Positions 16,342 through 24,870 of a stretch of 64,000 nt of DNA are shown piece after piece. The notes below the pieces were generated by a model. It made no database searches. It saw only the letters and a list, made by a program, of their open reading frames with translations, and was not told where the DNA came from. The DNA comes from Aeoliella mucimassa. GTDB taxonomy: Bacteria > Planctomycetota > Planctomycetia > Pirellulales > Lacipirellulaceae. The stretch lies in the NCBI RefSeq assembly GCF_007748035.1, contig NZ_CP036278.1:2480001-2544000 (forward strand), read 5' to 3'. Every line of letters begins with the position of its first letter. Position 1 is the stretch's first letter. The position numbers and the translations under genes are program-made.

Positions 16342-17844
16342 TTACTCAGACAATAAACCAAAGGCCTGCCACTCCACCCGCAACGCGGTGGGGTTATTGT
16401 GCTCAGGTGTCTTCGGGTTCGAAGGGGAGTTGTAGAGATCGATCGAGATCACATTCTCTCCTTCGACAAAGTGGTCGCGGATCTCTATCGGGTGGAAGCT
16501 GCGAAAATCGTAGACATTCCACGTTGTCTCCCAGCGCTTAAAGTCAACCGGGTGACCGTTAATCCGTAGTGCGTTGATCGCATCGTCGACCAAAAAATAG
16601 CCGACGATGTATATGCTGCTGAGATCGTAACCGGTGAGGTCAAACGTGGTCTCAAACGTATGCACCGACTCTGGAGGTACGCCAGCATTAAAATCGGTAT
16701 CAACGGAGATCCACTGCGATACATCAGGGCGGTTGTCTTTATAGGAACCGGTATCGCCGGCGGTGATCACGGATGACTTGGGATAAGGGCCTTGATCCTT
16801 GCTGCCTGAAGTGATGATCCAATGCGAATCGGTTCCTCCCACCTCAGCGCCCACTCCTGTGTTCCACATCCGAATCGGCCGCAATGGGCGGAACTGTTCG
16901 ATCTCGCTGGCAAACTCGTGTTGCCGAGCAGCGATCAACTCGACATGCGATTTCACACCATCGACTCGGATTGCCTGCCCTGTGTGCAGCATGACCGATT
17001 GCTGGCGAGGCGTGCGGTGTCCCAACGGCTCGGCCAGTACCGCCCCGTCGAGCACGTGGGCTTCGACCACGCCTTTGCCATCCGCCGAGAGGGCGAAGCG
17101 AGTTCCCAGGTCAGTAACCTTGAGATTGTCGCACGAAACGACAAAGCCGGTCGCCCATTCCGACGCTTGGGCGGTGAGTTTGCCGTACTTCAGTTCGGCC
17201 AAATCCTCCGTGACCAACGTCATCACGCAAGGTCCCTGCAACACCAAGTCGGCCCCGCAGGCCATGCTCAACTGCGCCGATCCCGAGAGCAACTCGAGAT
17301 GTCGCTTTTCGTCCAAGGTGTCGCCAACCGCAACTTCGCTACCCGGTGCCCAGACCGCTTGCGATGCCGACACGACGTTGGCAATCGGCTTCGATGGCCT
17401 CAGCAACTGCACTCCACGAGGCACCGTTTGAATAACGCCTCCGAGATCCGTCTCGTTGGAACCCAAATACAAACGCCCGGTTACAGCTAACATGATCGCC
17501 GCTGCCAGAGCAGCAGCGACCCAAGATTTACGAAGCTGCGCACCAGACGCAGAACGCGCCGATGCTGGAACCGCGGTGACCACCTCGGGCTCCGACGACT
17601 CGAGATCCGACGAGGTCATATCGTTGATCTTGCCCATCGTGTCGGCGTAAAGACGCGCCGAAGCCGCGCGACGCCCAACTTCGAGGTGAACCGTGCAAAT
17701 ATTCAGCAGCAGCTCCCCCCCTTCGGGGCCATACTTGCGTATGATCGCGTCGATTTCGGCATCGATTTCAGGGGTAGAGTGCTCGTCCCAAGCTTGGCTG
17801 AGTAGCTCAATCAAGCGATTGGTGTCCTTCTCCGTAGGCTTCAT
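16342..17844 (-). CDS. FecR-domain anti-sigma-like membrane protein
   Basis: A 500-aa protein with a cytoplasmic helical N-terminus (LIELLSQAWDEHSTPEIDAE), one membrane segment (about residues 103-124, WVAAALAAAIMLAVTG), a FecR domain (about 165-300: LLSGSAQLSM, GADLVLQGPCVM, VTDLGTRFALSADGKGVVEA, VLDGAVLA) and a C-terminal beta region of about 180 residues ending in VEWQAFGLLSE. The start at 17844 is fixed by an ATGA overlap with the sigma-factor stop and by AAGGAG 9 bases upstream. Such pairs transmit an envelope signal to the sigma factor; the signal is unknown. Confidence 0.9.
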   Translation of the reverse strand: MKPTEKDTNRLIELLSQAWDEHSTPEIDAEIDAIIRKYGPEGGELLLNICTVHLEVGRRAASARLYADTMGKINDMTSSDLESSEPEVVTAVPASARSASGAQLRKSWVAAALAAAIMLAVTGRLYLGSNETDLGGVIQTVPRGVQLLRPSKPIANVVSASQAVWAPGSEVAVGDTLDEKRHLELLSGSAQLSMACGADLVLQGPCVMTLVTEDLAELKYGKLTAQASEWATGFVVSCDNLKVTDLGTRFALSADGKGVVEAHVLDGAVLAEPLGHRTPRQQSVMLHTGQAIRVDGVKSHVELIAARQHEFASEIEQFRPLRPIRMWNTGVGAEVGGTDSHWIITSGSKDQGPYPKSSVITAGDTGSYKDNRPDVSQWISVDTDFNAGVPPESVHTFETTFDLTGYDLSSIYIVGYFLVDDAINALRINGHPVDFKRWETTWNVYDFRSFHPIEIRDHFVEGENVISIDLYNSPSNPKTPEHNNPTALRVEWQAFGLLSE

Positions 17845-18386
17845 GCGGTAGCTCCTTGCGAGATCGTCCGCTGAACGCAAGAAAACAACTTCTTGCGGAT
17901 TCGACAAATCGCCTGATAAATAGCACCAATGGTTCGATTTTCCGACTTGGCGATGGCCGCCATGTCTCGATTCTGAGCGTAACAGCGTTCCACCAAGCTA
18001 CGGCTGTGGTCCGAGAGTTTCTTTAGACAGTGATTCAACGCCTCGGACGTTTCTGTGCTGCTCCAATTATGTTTCGCGTTGTAAGCCGCAGCTATTGCAT
18101 CGAGAGCTTCGTCGCCCAAGGTAATGGCATTTCGCTTGCGAGAACGCAGGAACGCCCTCGCCGTGTTATGAGCAAAAGCGGTTGCCCAAGCACTGAAGTT
18201 CGTGCCGACCTCAAAGGAGTCGAAGTTTTCCCAAAGCAACATGGTTACCTGCTGATACACATCTTCCGCGTCCGCATGATGTTGCACCAGTGAGTAGATG
18301 AAAGCGAAAAGATCGCAATGGCACGCGGCCAGCAACTCGCCAAAAAGCCGTGCTCGTTGGCTAGGTGTGAAATCGTCGGAGGCCAT
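17841..18386 (-). CDS. ECF sigma factor, Rhodopirellula/Verrucomicrobium type
   Basis: A 181-aa extracytoplasmic-function sigma-70 factor. The sigma-2 region is at about residues 20-90 (LFAFIYSLVQHHADAEDVYQ, WENFDSFEVGTNFSAWAT, AHNTARAFLR) and sigma-4 at about 110-172 (LSDHSRSLVERCYAQNRDMA, AIAKSENRTIGAIYQAICRI). It belongs to the type that sits beside FecR proteins in planctomycetes. Translation is coupled to the following FecR gene by an ATGA overlap. It is probably autoregulated together with the FecR gene. Confidence 0.93.
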   Translation of the reverse strand: MASDDFTPSQRARLFGELLAACHCDLFAFIYSLVQHHADAEDVYQQVTMLLWENFDSFEVGTNFSAWATAFAHNTARAFLRSRKRNAITLGDEALDAIAAAYNAKHNWSSTETSEALNHCLKKLSDHSRSLVERCYAQNRDMAAIAKSENRTIGAIYQAICRIRKKLFSCVQRTISQGATA

Positions 18387-18726
18387 GGACCACTATCTCC
18401 GCTCAATCATCAGAGGAACAAGTTTCATGATACGCCTGCCCCCCAAACCAAAACCTGGGGGAGATCCTGTCGCACGTTCAGTTGATTCACCAAACATGCA
18501 AGAAGCCCTCAAATGAGTGGATACCCATTATATATTCATGACCTGCAAATCGGTTTTCTGACAGCGTTTTTTTTATTTTCCACAAAGTAGCAAATCCTGT
18601 TCGCGACGCCTTGACTCCGCAGCGTCCAGCCCACATATCAATAGCTTGACCTAACTTCTGTTCTGCCAGTTTGGACTCCCGCTTGGGCTCTCTCCCAGGC
18701 TGCCTTTAGTAGTGCTGAGGACCTGC
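18387..18726. other. Divergent promoter region between the sigma factor and GH78
   Basis: A 340-base gap between divergent genes, with an AT-rich core (TATATATTCATGACC, TTTTTTTTATTTTCCAC near 18531-18583). It must hold the promoters for both directions. No RNA gene is seen. Confidence 0.55.
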
Positions 18727-21700
18727 ATGTTAACCAAGGCATCTTTTACCGCCTTTGCCATTTTTTGTGTTGTTTCGACCGGGGTTTGCATGGCTGCCAT
18801 TGCCCCCGAAGGCAAGTTGCAAGCGACTCGCTTGCGATGCGAATATCGAGACAGCGCGGTGGGAATCGACAAAACAAGCCCCGAGTTGAGCTGGATTGTC
18901 ACCTCCGAAATGCGTGGGCAGCGACAAACCGCTTATCAGATTCTGGTGGCTTCGACTCCCGCATTGCTTGAAGACTCGCAAGGCGATTTGTGGGACTCGG
19001 GAAAGGTGGAGTCGAACTCTACCTACGGAATCAACTACGAGGGCAAGCCACTCGAGTCGCACCAATGGTGTTATTGGAAAGTCCGCACCTGGGACGCCGA
19101 GGGCAAGCCAGGACCGTGGAGCGAAGCAGCGCATTGGTCGATGGGACTCCTCTCGCAGGACGAGTGGCAAGGCGACTGGATTGGCTGGGATGGGCTGCGC
19201 CATTTGAATTCCGATCCCCCCCCTGCACCTCTCCAAGGAGCGCAGTGGATCTGCCATCCCGACGATACCTCCTCGGATGCTCCGGCAGGGCAAACCGTGT
19301 ACCTGGGCAACTGGGACTTGGGAGACATCGAGGCTCCGCAGCAAGCCACGCTAACGATAGCTGCAGACGATCGTGCGATCATCTACATCAACGGCGAGCA
19401 AGTCGCCCAGGTGACTTCGGTGGAACATCCCGCAAAACAAGAGGTTGCCCCTTATCTGAGAACAGGGCGCAACACCATTGTGGTGCAATGCCATAACAAT
19501 TCGCCGAGCCCAACGGGAATCTGCTTGAAAGTCGAACTCAAAACAAGCGATTCCCAGGTATTTGTGCTTTACACCGATAGCAACTGGCTTTGCTTGAAGA
19601 GTCAGGGTGACTCGTGGCGGAACCGCTCGTTCCAAGATGCTCCAAAGGCACACGCAGTCGGCCCCTTTGGAATCGGCCCTTGGGGTTTCACCAAAATTGC
19701 TCGCGACGTATCGGCTCCCCCTAGCTATCTGCATGGCACTTTCACCGCGCAAAGCAAACCGAAGCGGGCAACAGTGTACCTTGCTGCGCTAGGCAATGCC
19801 GAGCTGAGCCTCAATGGTCAGCGGGTCAACAACGACTATTTTTCGTCGGGCTGGACCGACTATCGGCAGCGGGTTTATTACCGCGCGTACGACGTCACGG
19901 ATCAGGTGCAATCGGGCGATAACGCCTGGGGGGCCATTCTGGCCGATGGGTGGTACTCAGGCCATGTCGCGTGGGGTGCACGACGAGATTTCTACGGCGT
20001 GAAACCTCGCATGCGTGCGATGCTCCGCGTGGAATACGAAGATGGTACCAATCAGACCTTTGCCACCGACAAAGAGTGGACTGTCACTTCAGGGCCGAAG
20101 CAGTTGGCCGACTTCCTGGTAGGCGAAGAATACGATGCAACGAAGGAGAATCCTGGCTGGAACACCACGGCAGCGAACGTTGATTCCGACTCCCCTGTCG
20201 ATACCGGTGCGGAGGTCTCCCCAACCATTGAGTGGCATCCAGGTCCTCCCGTGGTCGAAATCGAAGAGTTCGCGGCAAAGAGCGTCAGCCGCCCTGCCCC
20301 GGGCGTGTATGTTTTCGACATCGGTCAAAACATCGCCGGCGTCGCTCGCATCCGTGTAAAAGGTGCCAAGGGACAGCGCATCCAGATCCGTTATGCCGAG
20401 CGATTGAATCCCGACGGCACGATCTATACCACCAACTTGCGACTCGCCCGGGCGATCGACTACTACACCTGCAAAGGTGAGGGCATCGAAATCTGGCAGC
20501 CGCGGCAAACCTTCCATGGCTTCCAGTACATCGAAGTGATCGGACTGCACGAGCCCCCTACGGTGGATGCGGTGACTGGCGTCGCACTCAGCAGCGATAC
20601 ACCGCTGGCGAGCGAGTTTGAATGCTCCGATCCAAACCTGAATCGACTCTACAAGAACGTCCTGTGGACACAGCGTTCGAACTTTATCGACGTACCGACC
20701 GACTGCCCACAACGCGATGAACGCCTTGGATGGACAGGCGACGCTCAAGTTTACGTACGCACCGCCTGTCGAGTGACCGACGTCCAAGCCTTCTTCCGCA
20801 AATGGCTCGTCGACTTAACCGACGCTCAGCGGGCGGATGGCCAGTTCCCGCGGGTCGCTCCGGTGATTCCCGGCGAAGACGATGGTGGCCCCGCCTGGGC
20901 CGAAGCCGGGGTGATTTGTCCCTGGGAGATTTACCGCACGTATGGCGACATCGAACTGCTTGAACGCCAGTACCCTTCAATGGTGAAGTACGTGGAGTTC
21001 TGCCGGGCGAGGTCGGTCGACGAAGTGCTCCCGCCCCAGCAATTTCACACCTTTGGCGACTGGCTCAGCGTGAATGCCAACACGCCGAACGAGGTCATCT
21101 ACATGGCCTACTACGCTCGCAGTGTCGACCTGCTGCAACGCGCTGCAGTTGTGTTGGATAAGACCGAAGATGCTGAGCGATACGCTGACTTGCTCGCTCG
21201 AATCAAGCAAGCCTTCGTCGAGCATTTTGTTGATGCCGAAGGTCACGTCCGCGGCGAGACGCAATGCGGATACGTGCTGGCGATTGGGTACGACCTGGTC
21301 GATGGAGAGCTTCGCCAGCTCGCCGCCGAGCACTTGGTGCGCGACATCGAATCGCGAGGCGGGAAGCTATCGACCGGCTTTATCGGAACCAAAGACCTGA
21401 TGCTGGTACTCAGCGAAATCAATCGCGACGACGTCGCACTGCAACTCTTGCATCAGCCAGAATACCCAGGCTGGATGTTCTCTATTTCCCACGGCGCTAC
21501 GAGCATCTGGGAACGCTGGGACGGCTGGACCCCGGACCGTGGATTCCAGGACCCAGGCATGAATTCCTTCGCCCACTACTCGTTCGGGGCAGTCTACGGA
21601 TGGATGGTTCAGTCGCTTGGTGGCATTCACAATCCGGATGTCGGATTCGAGACGGTTGTGATTGAACCGCTGTTTGATCCCACGTTGGAACAATGCCGCG

Positions 21701-21960
21701 TACAGTACGACAGTATCCGGGGACCGATTGAGACCGAATGGAACTCGTCGACCGGGCGTCGTGAGTTCCGCGTAGTGATTCCCGCGAACATGAACGCGGT
21801 GCTCCGTCTTCGCGGCCATCGCACCGCGGAGCTGCTCGTGGAGGATGGTCCCCTCTCCTCCTCCGGACTCGTGGGCACCGACGAACGGCAAGACGATGGC
21901 ACCACCACCGCGGTCATTCCGCTTCCGTCGGGCGAGTACCTGTTCTCGCTAAAGCTCTAG
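18727..21960 (+). CDS. Exported alpha-L-rhamnosidase (GH78)
   Basis: A 1077-aa glycoside hydrolase family 78 enzyme that removes terminal alpha-L-rhamnose from plant or algal glycans. It has a signal peptide (AFAIFCVVSTGVCMAA), N-terminal Fn3-like and beta-sandwich domains (PELSWIVTSEMRGQRQTAYQ), an inserted sandwich (about 150-270), the Bac_rhamnosid_N-like ILADGWYSGHVAWGARRDFY, and an (alpha/alpha)6 catalytic domain with DCPQRDERLGWTGDAQ (catalytic acid candidate E665) and GATSIWERWDGW (base candidate E929). The start at ATG 18727 is preferred over GTG 18712 because GAGG lies 8 bases upstream and the signal peptide begins there. Confidence 0.93.
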   Translation: MLTKASFTAFAIFCVVSTGVCMAAIAPEGKLQATRLRCEYRDSAVGIDKTSPELSWIVTSEMRGQRQTAYQILVASTPALLEDSQGDLWDSGKVESNSTYGINYEGKPLESHQWCYWKVRTWDAEGKPGPWSEAAHWSMGLLSQDEWQGDWIGWDGLRHLNSDPPPAPLQGAQWICHPDDTSSDAPAGQTVYLGNWDLGDIEAPQQATLTIAADDRAIIYINGEQVAQVTSVEHPAKQEVAPYLRTGRNTIVVQCHNNSPSPTGICLKVELKTSDSQVFVLYTDSNWLCLKSQGDSWRNRSFQDAPKAHAVGPFGIGPWGFTKIARDVSAPPSYLHGTFTAQSKPKRATVYLAALGNAELSLNGQRVNNDYFSSGWTDYRQRVYYRAYDVTDQVQSGDNAWGAILADGWYSGHVAWGARRDFYGVKPRMRAMLRVEYEDGTNQTFATDKEWTVTSGPKQLADFLVGEEYDATKENPGWNTTAANVDSDSPVDTGAEVSPTIEWHPGPPVVEIEEFAAKSVSRPAPGVYVFDIGQNIAGVARIRVKGAKGQRIQIRYAERLNPDGTIYTTNLRLARAIDYYTCKGEGIEIWQPRQTFHGFQYIEVIGLHEPPTVDAVTGVALSSDTPLASEFECSDPNLNRLYKNVLWTQRSNFIDVPTDCPQRDERLGWTGDAQVYVRTACRVTDVQAFFRKWLVDLTDAQRADGQFPRVAPVIPGEDDGGPAWAEAGVICPWEIYRTYGDIELLERQYPSMVKYVEFCRARSVDEVLPPQQFHTFGDWLSVNANTPNEVIYMAYYARSVDLLQRAAVVLDKTEDAERYADLLARIKQAFVEHFVDAEGHVRGETQCGYVLAIGYDLVDGELRQLAAEHLVRDIESRGGKLSTGFIGTKDLMLVLSEINRDDVALQLLHQPEYPGWMFSISHGATSIWERWDGWTPDRGFQDPGMNSFAHYSFGAVYGWMVQSLGGIHNPDVGFETVVIEPLFDPTLEQCRVQYDSIRGPIETEWNSSTGRREFRVVIPANMNAVLRLRGHRTAELLVEDGPLSSSGLVGTDERQDDGTTTAVIPLPSGEYLFSLKL

Positions 21961-22000
21961 CCGAATACCGGAAGCGTTAGGCTCGCTGCTTGGTTACTAC

Positions 22001-22022
22001 TGCACTGCTTTCGCGCAGTGCA
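22001..22022 (+). terminator. Hairpin after the rhamnosidase gene
   Basis: TGCACTGC/GCAGTGCA stem with a 6-base loop, 40 bases after the stop codon, without a T-run. Confidence 0.4.
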
Positions 22023-22248
22023 CACGATGCCGCTGCGCGATGACCACATCTGCTGGTAGCTCCATTTAGAGAAAAACAAAAAAATCGCGTCAGGATTCCT
22101 CGGAAAACTGCATCTACTTGAAGAGAGTACTACCTGCGCTCTCCAACGAATGGGTTTGCTCTCTGAATTCGATAGCCTGCGGTACAGCGGGGGCGAGGCT
22201 GATTTGCAGCCTTGGCACTTTTCTTTTTCACCGAGGAGATTGCTTGTG

Positions 22249-23028
22249 ATGTGCATCCTTAGACCGGCGTTTTTTGTATTGGCAATATCACTACTGCCTT
22301 GTTTTCAAGCGAATGCTGCTGTGGTAATCCAGCGCAACATCGCTCCGTCAGGTGGTTCGCCTGGACAATCCTACGATCCCGCGAGCGAAGGCGGCCCCGA
22401 CTTCTTCTCTGCCTCGAGCACCGACCTGCTGCAAGGTCTGATGGCCACCTACAGCGGCAACGACTACGCTGGCGGACTCACGGATAGTTACCCAAGCCCT
22501 GTCGGCGAAGTCGCCACTGGCGTGTCGGCCTGGACCGACGGTGCCATCATCGGCCGCTATCCTGGCGACGTGGATGGCGATGGGGTGACCTCGAACGATC
22601 TCGATGACTTCGCAGTGCTTCACGACGGTTATGGTACCATCGCAAGTGGTGGATACGTGACCTACGATCTGGGTGCTCCCTACGACTTAACTCAGATCGA
22701 TGTGTTCCTCGGCTGGAACGACAGCGGACGCGACGACGCCAGCTTCAACCTACAAGTGGCCGGCCCCGACATGGTGTTCAGCACCGTCGAGACCTATACC
22801 AAAACCGACAACGCTGGCGGTGGCGATCCAGTGACCAACTATGCGTCGATCTCTATCGATGCCCCAGCCGCCCAGTATATCCAACTGGAAATCACCGATG
22901 CCGACAATGCCTATGCAGGCATTCTCGAAATCGACGCGTTTGGTACCAAGAGCGTTCCCGAACCAGGTACCATGGTTCTTTTGGCCCTAGGTAGCGTTGC
23001 GCTCGTTGCCGTACGGTGCCGAAAGTAG
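22249..23028 (+). CDS. PEP-CTERM protein, paralog of the one at 13546
   Basis: A 259-aa exported protein. A signal peptide (FFVLAISLLPCFQANA) precedes the same sandwich domain as in the 341-aa minus-strand protein (GGSPGQSYDPASEGGPDFFS ... SAWTDGAIIGRY ... FLGWNDSGRDDASF ... NAYAGILEIDAFGT), and a PEP-CTERM anchor follows (VPEPGTMVLLALGSVALVAV, ending RCRK). Unlike its paralog it lacks the dockerin pair. The start is set at ATG 22249 after GAGGAGATTGC; GTG at 22246 is an alternative. It sits directly behind the GH78 gene and may be part of the same response. Confidence 0.87.
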   Translation: MCILRPAFFVLAISLLPCFQANAAVVIQRNIAPSGGSPGQSYDPASEGGPDFFSASSTDLLQGLMATYSGNDYAGGLTDSYPSPVGEVATGVSAWTDGAIIGRYPGDVDGDGVTSNDLDDFAVLHDGYGTIASGGYVTYDLGAPYDLTQIDVFLGWNDSGRDDASFNLQVAGPDMVFSTVETYTKTDNAGGGDPVTNYASISIDAPAAQYIQLEITDADNAYAGILEIDAFGTKSVPEPGTMVLLALGSVALVAVRCRK

Positions 23029-23047
23029 TCTGCTTGGATCATCCCCG

Positions 23048-23096
23048 GTTTCAGGCATCCCGGCGCAAGGTCGTCGGGATGTCTGAAACTATTTTT
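23048..23096 (+). terminator. Rho-independent terminator
   Basis: A 15-bp stem (GTTTCAGGCATCCCG with CGGGATGTCTGAAAC, one G-T) with a 12-base loop, followed by TATTTTT, just downstream of the PEP-CTERM stop codon. It also shows that the upstream-extended starts of the next gene (23016, 23079) are unlikely. Confidence 0.88.
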
Positions 23097-23120
23097 ACTC
23101 CCCTCCCCTACCTACCCTCC

Positions 23121-24782
23121 ATGCTTGGCTTTGCAAACAGGTTTCGCGGGCGACTCTCGACAAGTTGCCAGTGCTTTCTCGCACTGATGTTGATGGTTTC
23201 TACTCACGCTTGTGCTGAGTCTCAATCACCCCGCATCGTCAACATCGTCAATTTCATTCGCTTGCTCGAGCCACGCAGCGAAGCGATTACCGAGCAGGTG
23301 CTCTTCCAAACCGTGGTCAAGCAAGTGGAGCTGATGAAGCAGCATCAACTGCCCGGCACCTTTCTCTTGCAGTACGACGCATTGAAGGACGAGCGGTACC
23401 AGAAGCTACTCAAAGGCCTGCCACGCGAGCAATTCGAGATCGGCTGCTGGTGGGAGTTGCCTCAACCGCTTGTCGAAAAGGCGGGACTCCGCTGGCGTGG
23501 AAGGTATCCCTGGGACTGGCACTCGAATGTCGGCTTCGCCTCGGGTTACACGCCCGAAGAGCGTGAGCGGTTGGTCGACGTCTACATGGCTGATTTTCAC
23601 GACATTTACGGCTACTATCCGAAGTCAGCCGCCTCGTGGTTCATCGACGCCCACACGCTGAAGTACATGCACGACAAGTATGGCGTGATCGCGAGTGCTA
23701 ACTGCAAAGACCAGGTGGGCACCGACGGCTACACGCTATGGGGAGGGTATTGGAACCAAGCCTACTACCCCAGCACCCGCAACGCTTACATGCCTTCTCA
23801 AACAACGGCGGGTCAAATCCCGGTCCCCATTTTCCGGATGCTCGGCAGCGATCCATTGCGGCAATACGACACAGGCGTAGGCCATACTCATCAAGGGGTG
23901 ATTAGCCTGGAGCCAGTCTACGGCGATAGCGGCGGCGATCCCCAGTGGGTCGATTGGTACTTACAGAATTTCGTCGACGGGGAGTGCCTGGCTTTCAACT
24001 ACGTGCAAGCGGGGCAAGAGAACTCATTTACCTGGCCAGCCATGCAGCGCGGGCTAGAGTATCAATTCCCGAAAATTGCCAAGCTACGCGACGAGCACCA
24101 AGTGCGAGTCGAAACGCTCGCTGAGTCCGGTGAGTGGTTTCGCCGAGAGTTTCCAGTGACCCCCTCGACCAGTGTGACTTTTCAAACTCCGCTCAAAGAC
24201 GACGACCGCCAGACCATTTGGTTCAACAGCCGGTTCTATCGAGCAAATCTCGCCTGGCAATCGGGTCGGCTCTGGTTCCGTGATTTGCACCTCTTTGATC
24301 AAAGTTTAGAGTCCCCTATTCTCACTCAAAAAGTCGACCGCCCCGAAGTGGAGTTCTACACACTCCCCATCGTCGATGGATTCCATTGGAGTTCTCGCGA
24401 TGTGCTGCCTGGCCTGCGATTCGTGACCAGCGATGGCGAGATTGTCGGTGGTGAACCCAAAGTCACGCATACTCCGGAAGGTTTCTTGCAAGTCACTTGG
24501 CCGCTCCAAGCTCAACCAGGTGCTTTCGTGCTGACCTTCTCTGACCAACAACTCCGCATCGAGCTCACCGACGCAACCCTCGACTGGCACCTGGAACTCA
24601 CCGTGGCAGACCAAACGCACTTGCCCTTTAAGCAAGCGTCGGAACATGTTGTTTCGGCGGTCTACCACGACCATGCTTATCAGCTCCAAACACTGGAGGG
24701 CGAACCTTCCTTCAGCGACGGTCAATTGCGTCTGACACCCAATTCACAAACCATTACTTTGCAATTTACTCCCTCGGAGTGA
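23121..24782 (+). CDS. Exported protein, likely carbohydrate-active, family not assigned
   Basis: A 554-aa protein with a signal peptide (CFLALMLMVSTHACAESQ). The N-terminal two-thirds looks like a glycoside-hydrolase or deacetylase barrel: IVNIVNFIRLLEPR, LPGTFLLQYDALKDERYQ, FEIGCWWELPQPLVEKAGL, YPWDWHSNVGFASGYTPEER, YGYYPKSAASWFIDAHTLKY, then a C-terminal beta domain. Bacteroides polysaccharide loci have exported proteins of unknown function with this look (possibly DUF3863/DUF3864), but I cannot confirm the match. The start at 23121 is chosen because the terminator at 23048-23096 covers the earlier ATG. It lies between rhamnosidase-type genes, so a role in the same glycan pathway is inferred. 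Confidence 0.7.
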   Translation: MLGFANRFRGRLSTSCQCFLALMLMVSTHACAESQSPRIVNIVNFIRLLEPRSEAITEQVLFQTVVKQVELMKQHQLPGTFLLQYDALKDERYQKLLKGLPREQFEIGCWWELPQPLVEKAGLRWRGRYPWDWHSNVGFASGYTPEERERLVDVYMADFHDIYGYYPKSAASWFIDAHTLKYMHDKYGVIASANCKDQVGTDGYTLWGGYWNQAYYPSTRNAYMPSQTTAGQIPVPIFRMLGSDPLRQYDTGVGHTHQGVISLEPVYGDSGGDPQWVDWYLQNFVDGECLAFNYVQAGQENSFTWPAMQRGLEYQFPKIAKLRDEHQVRVETLAESGEWFRREFPVTPSTSVTFQTPLKDDDRQTIWFNSRFYRANLAWQSGRLWFRDLHLFDQSLESPILTQKVDRPEVEFYTLPIVDGFHWSSRDVLPGLRFVTSDGEIVGGEPKVTHTPEGFLQVTWPLQAQPGAFVLTFSDQQLRIELTDATLDWHLELTVADQTHLPFKQASEHVVSAVYHDHAYQLQTLEGEPSFSDGQLRLTPNSQTITLQFTPSE

Positions 24783-24870
24783 AATGGCTAAACGTTGGTC
24801 GCTGTTCCATTCCACCGATGCACCTGAGAACACCGACCAAACCGTAAAACTAACGACGAAAACCTCTGCG

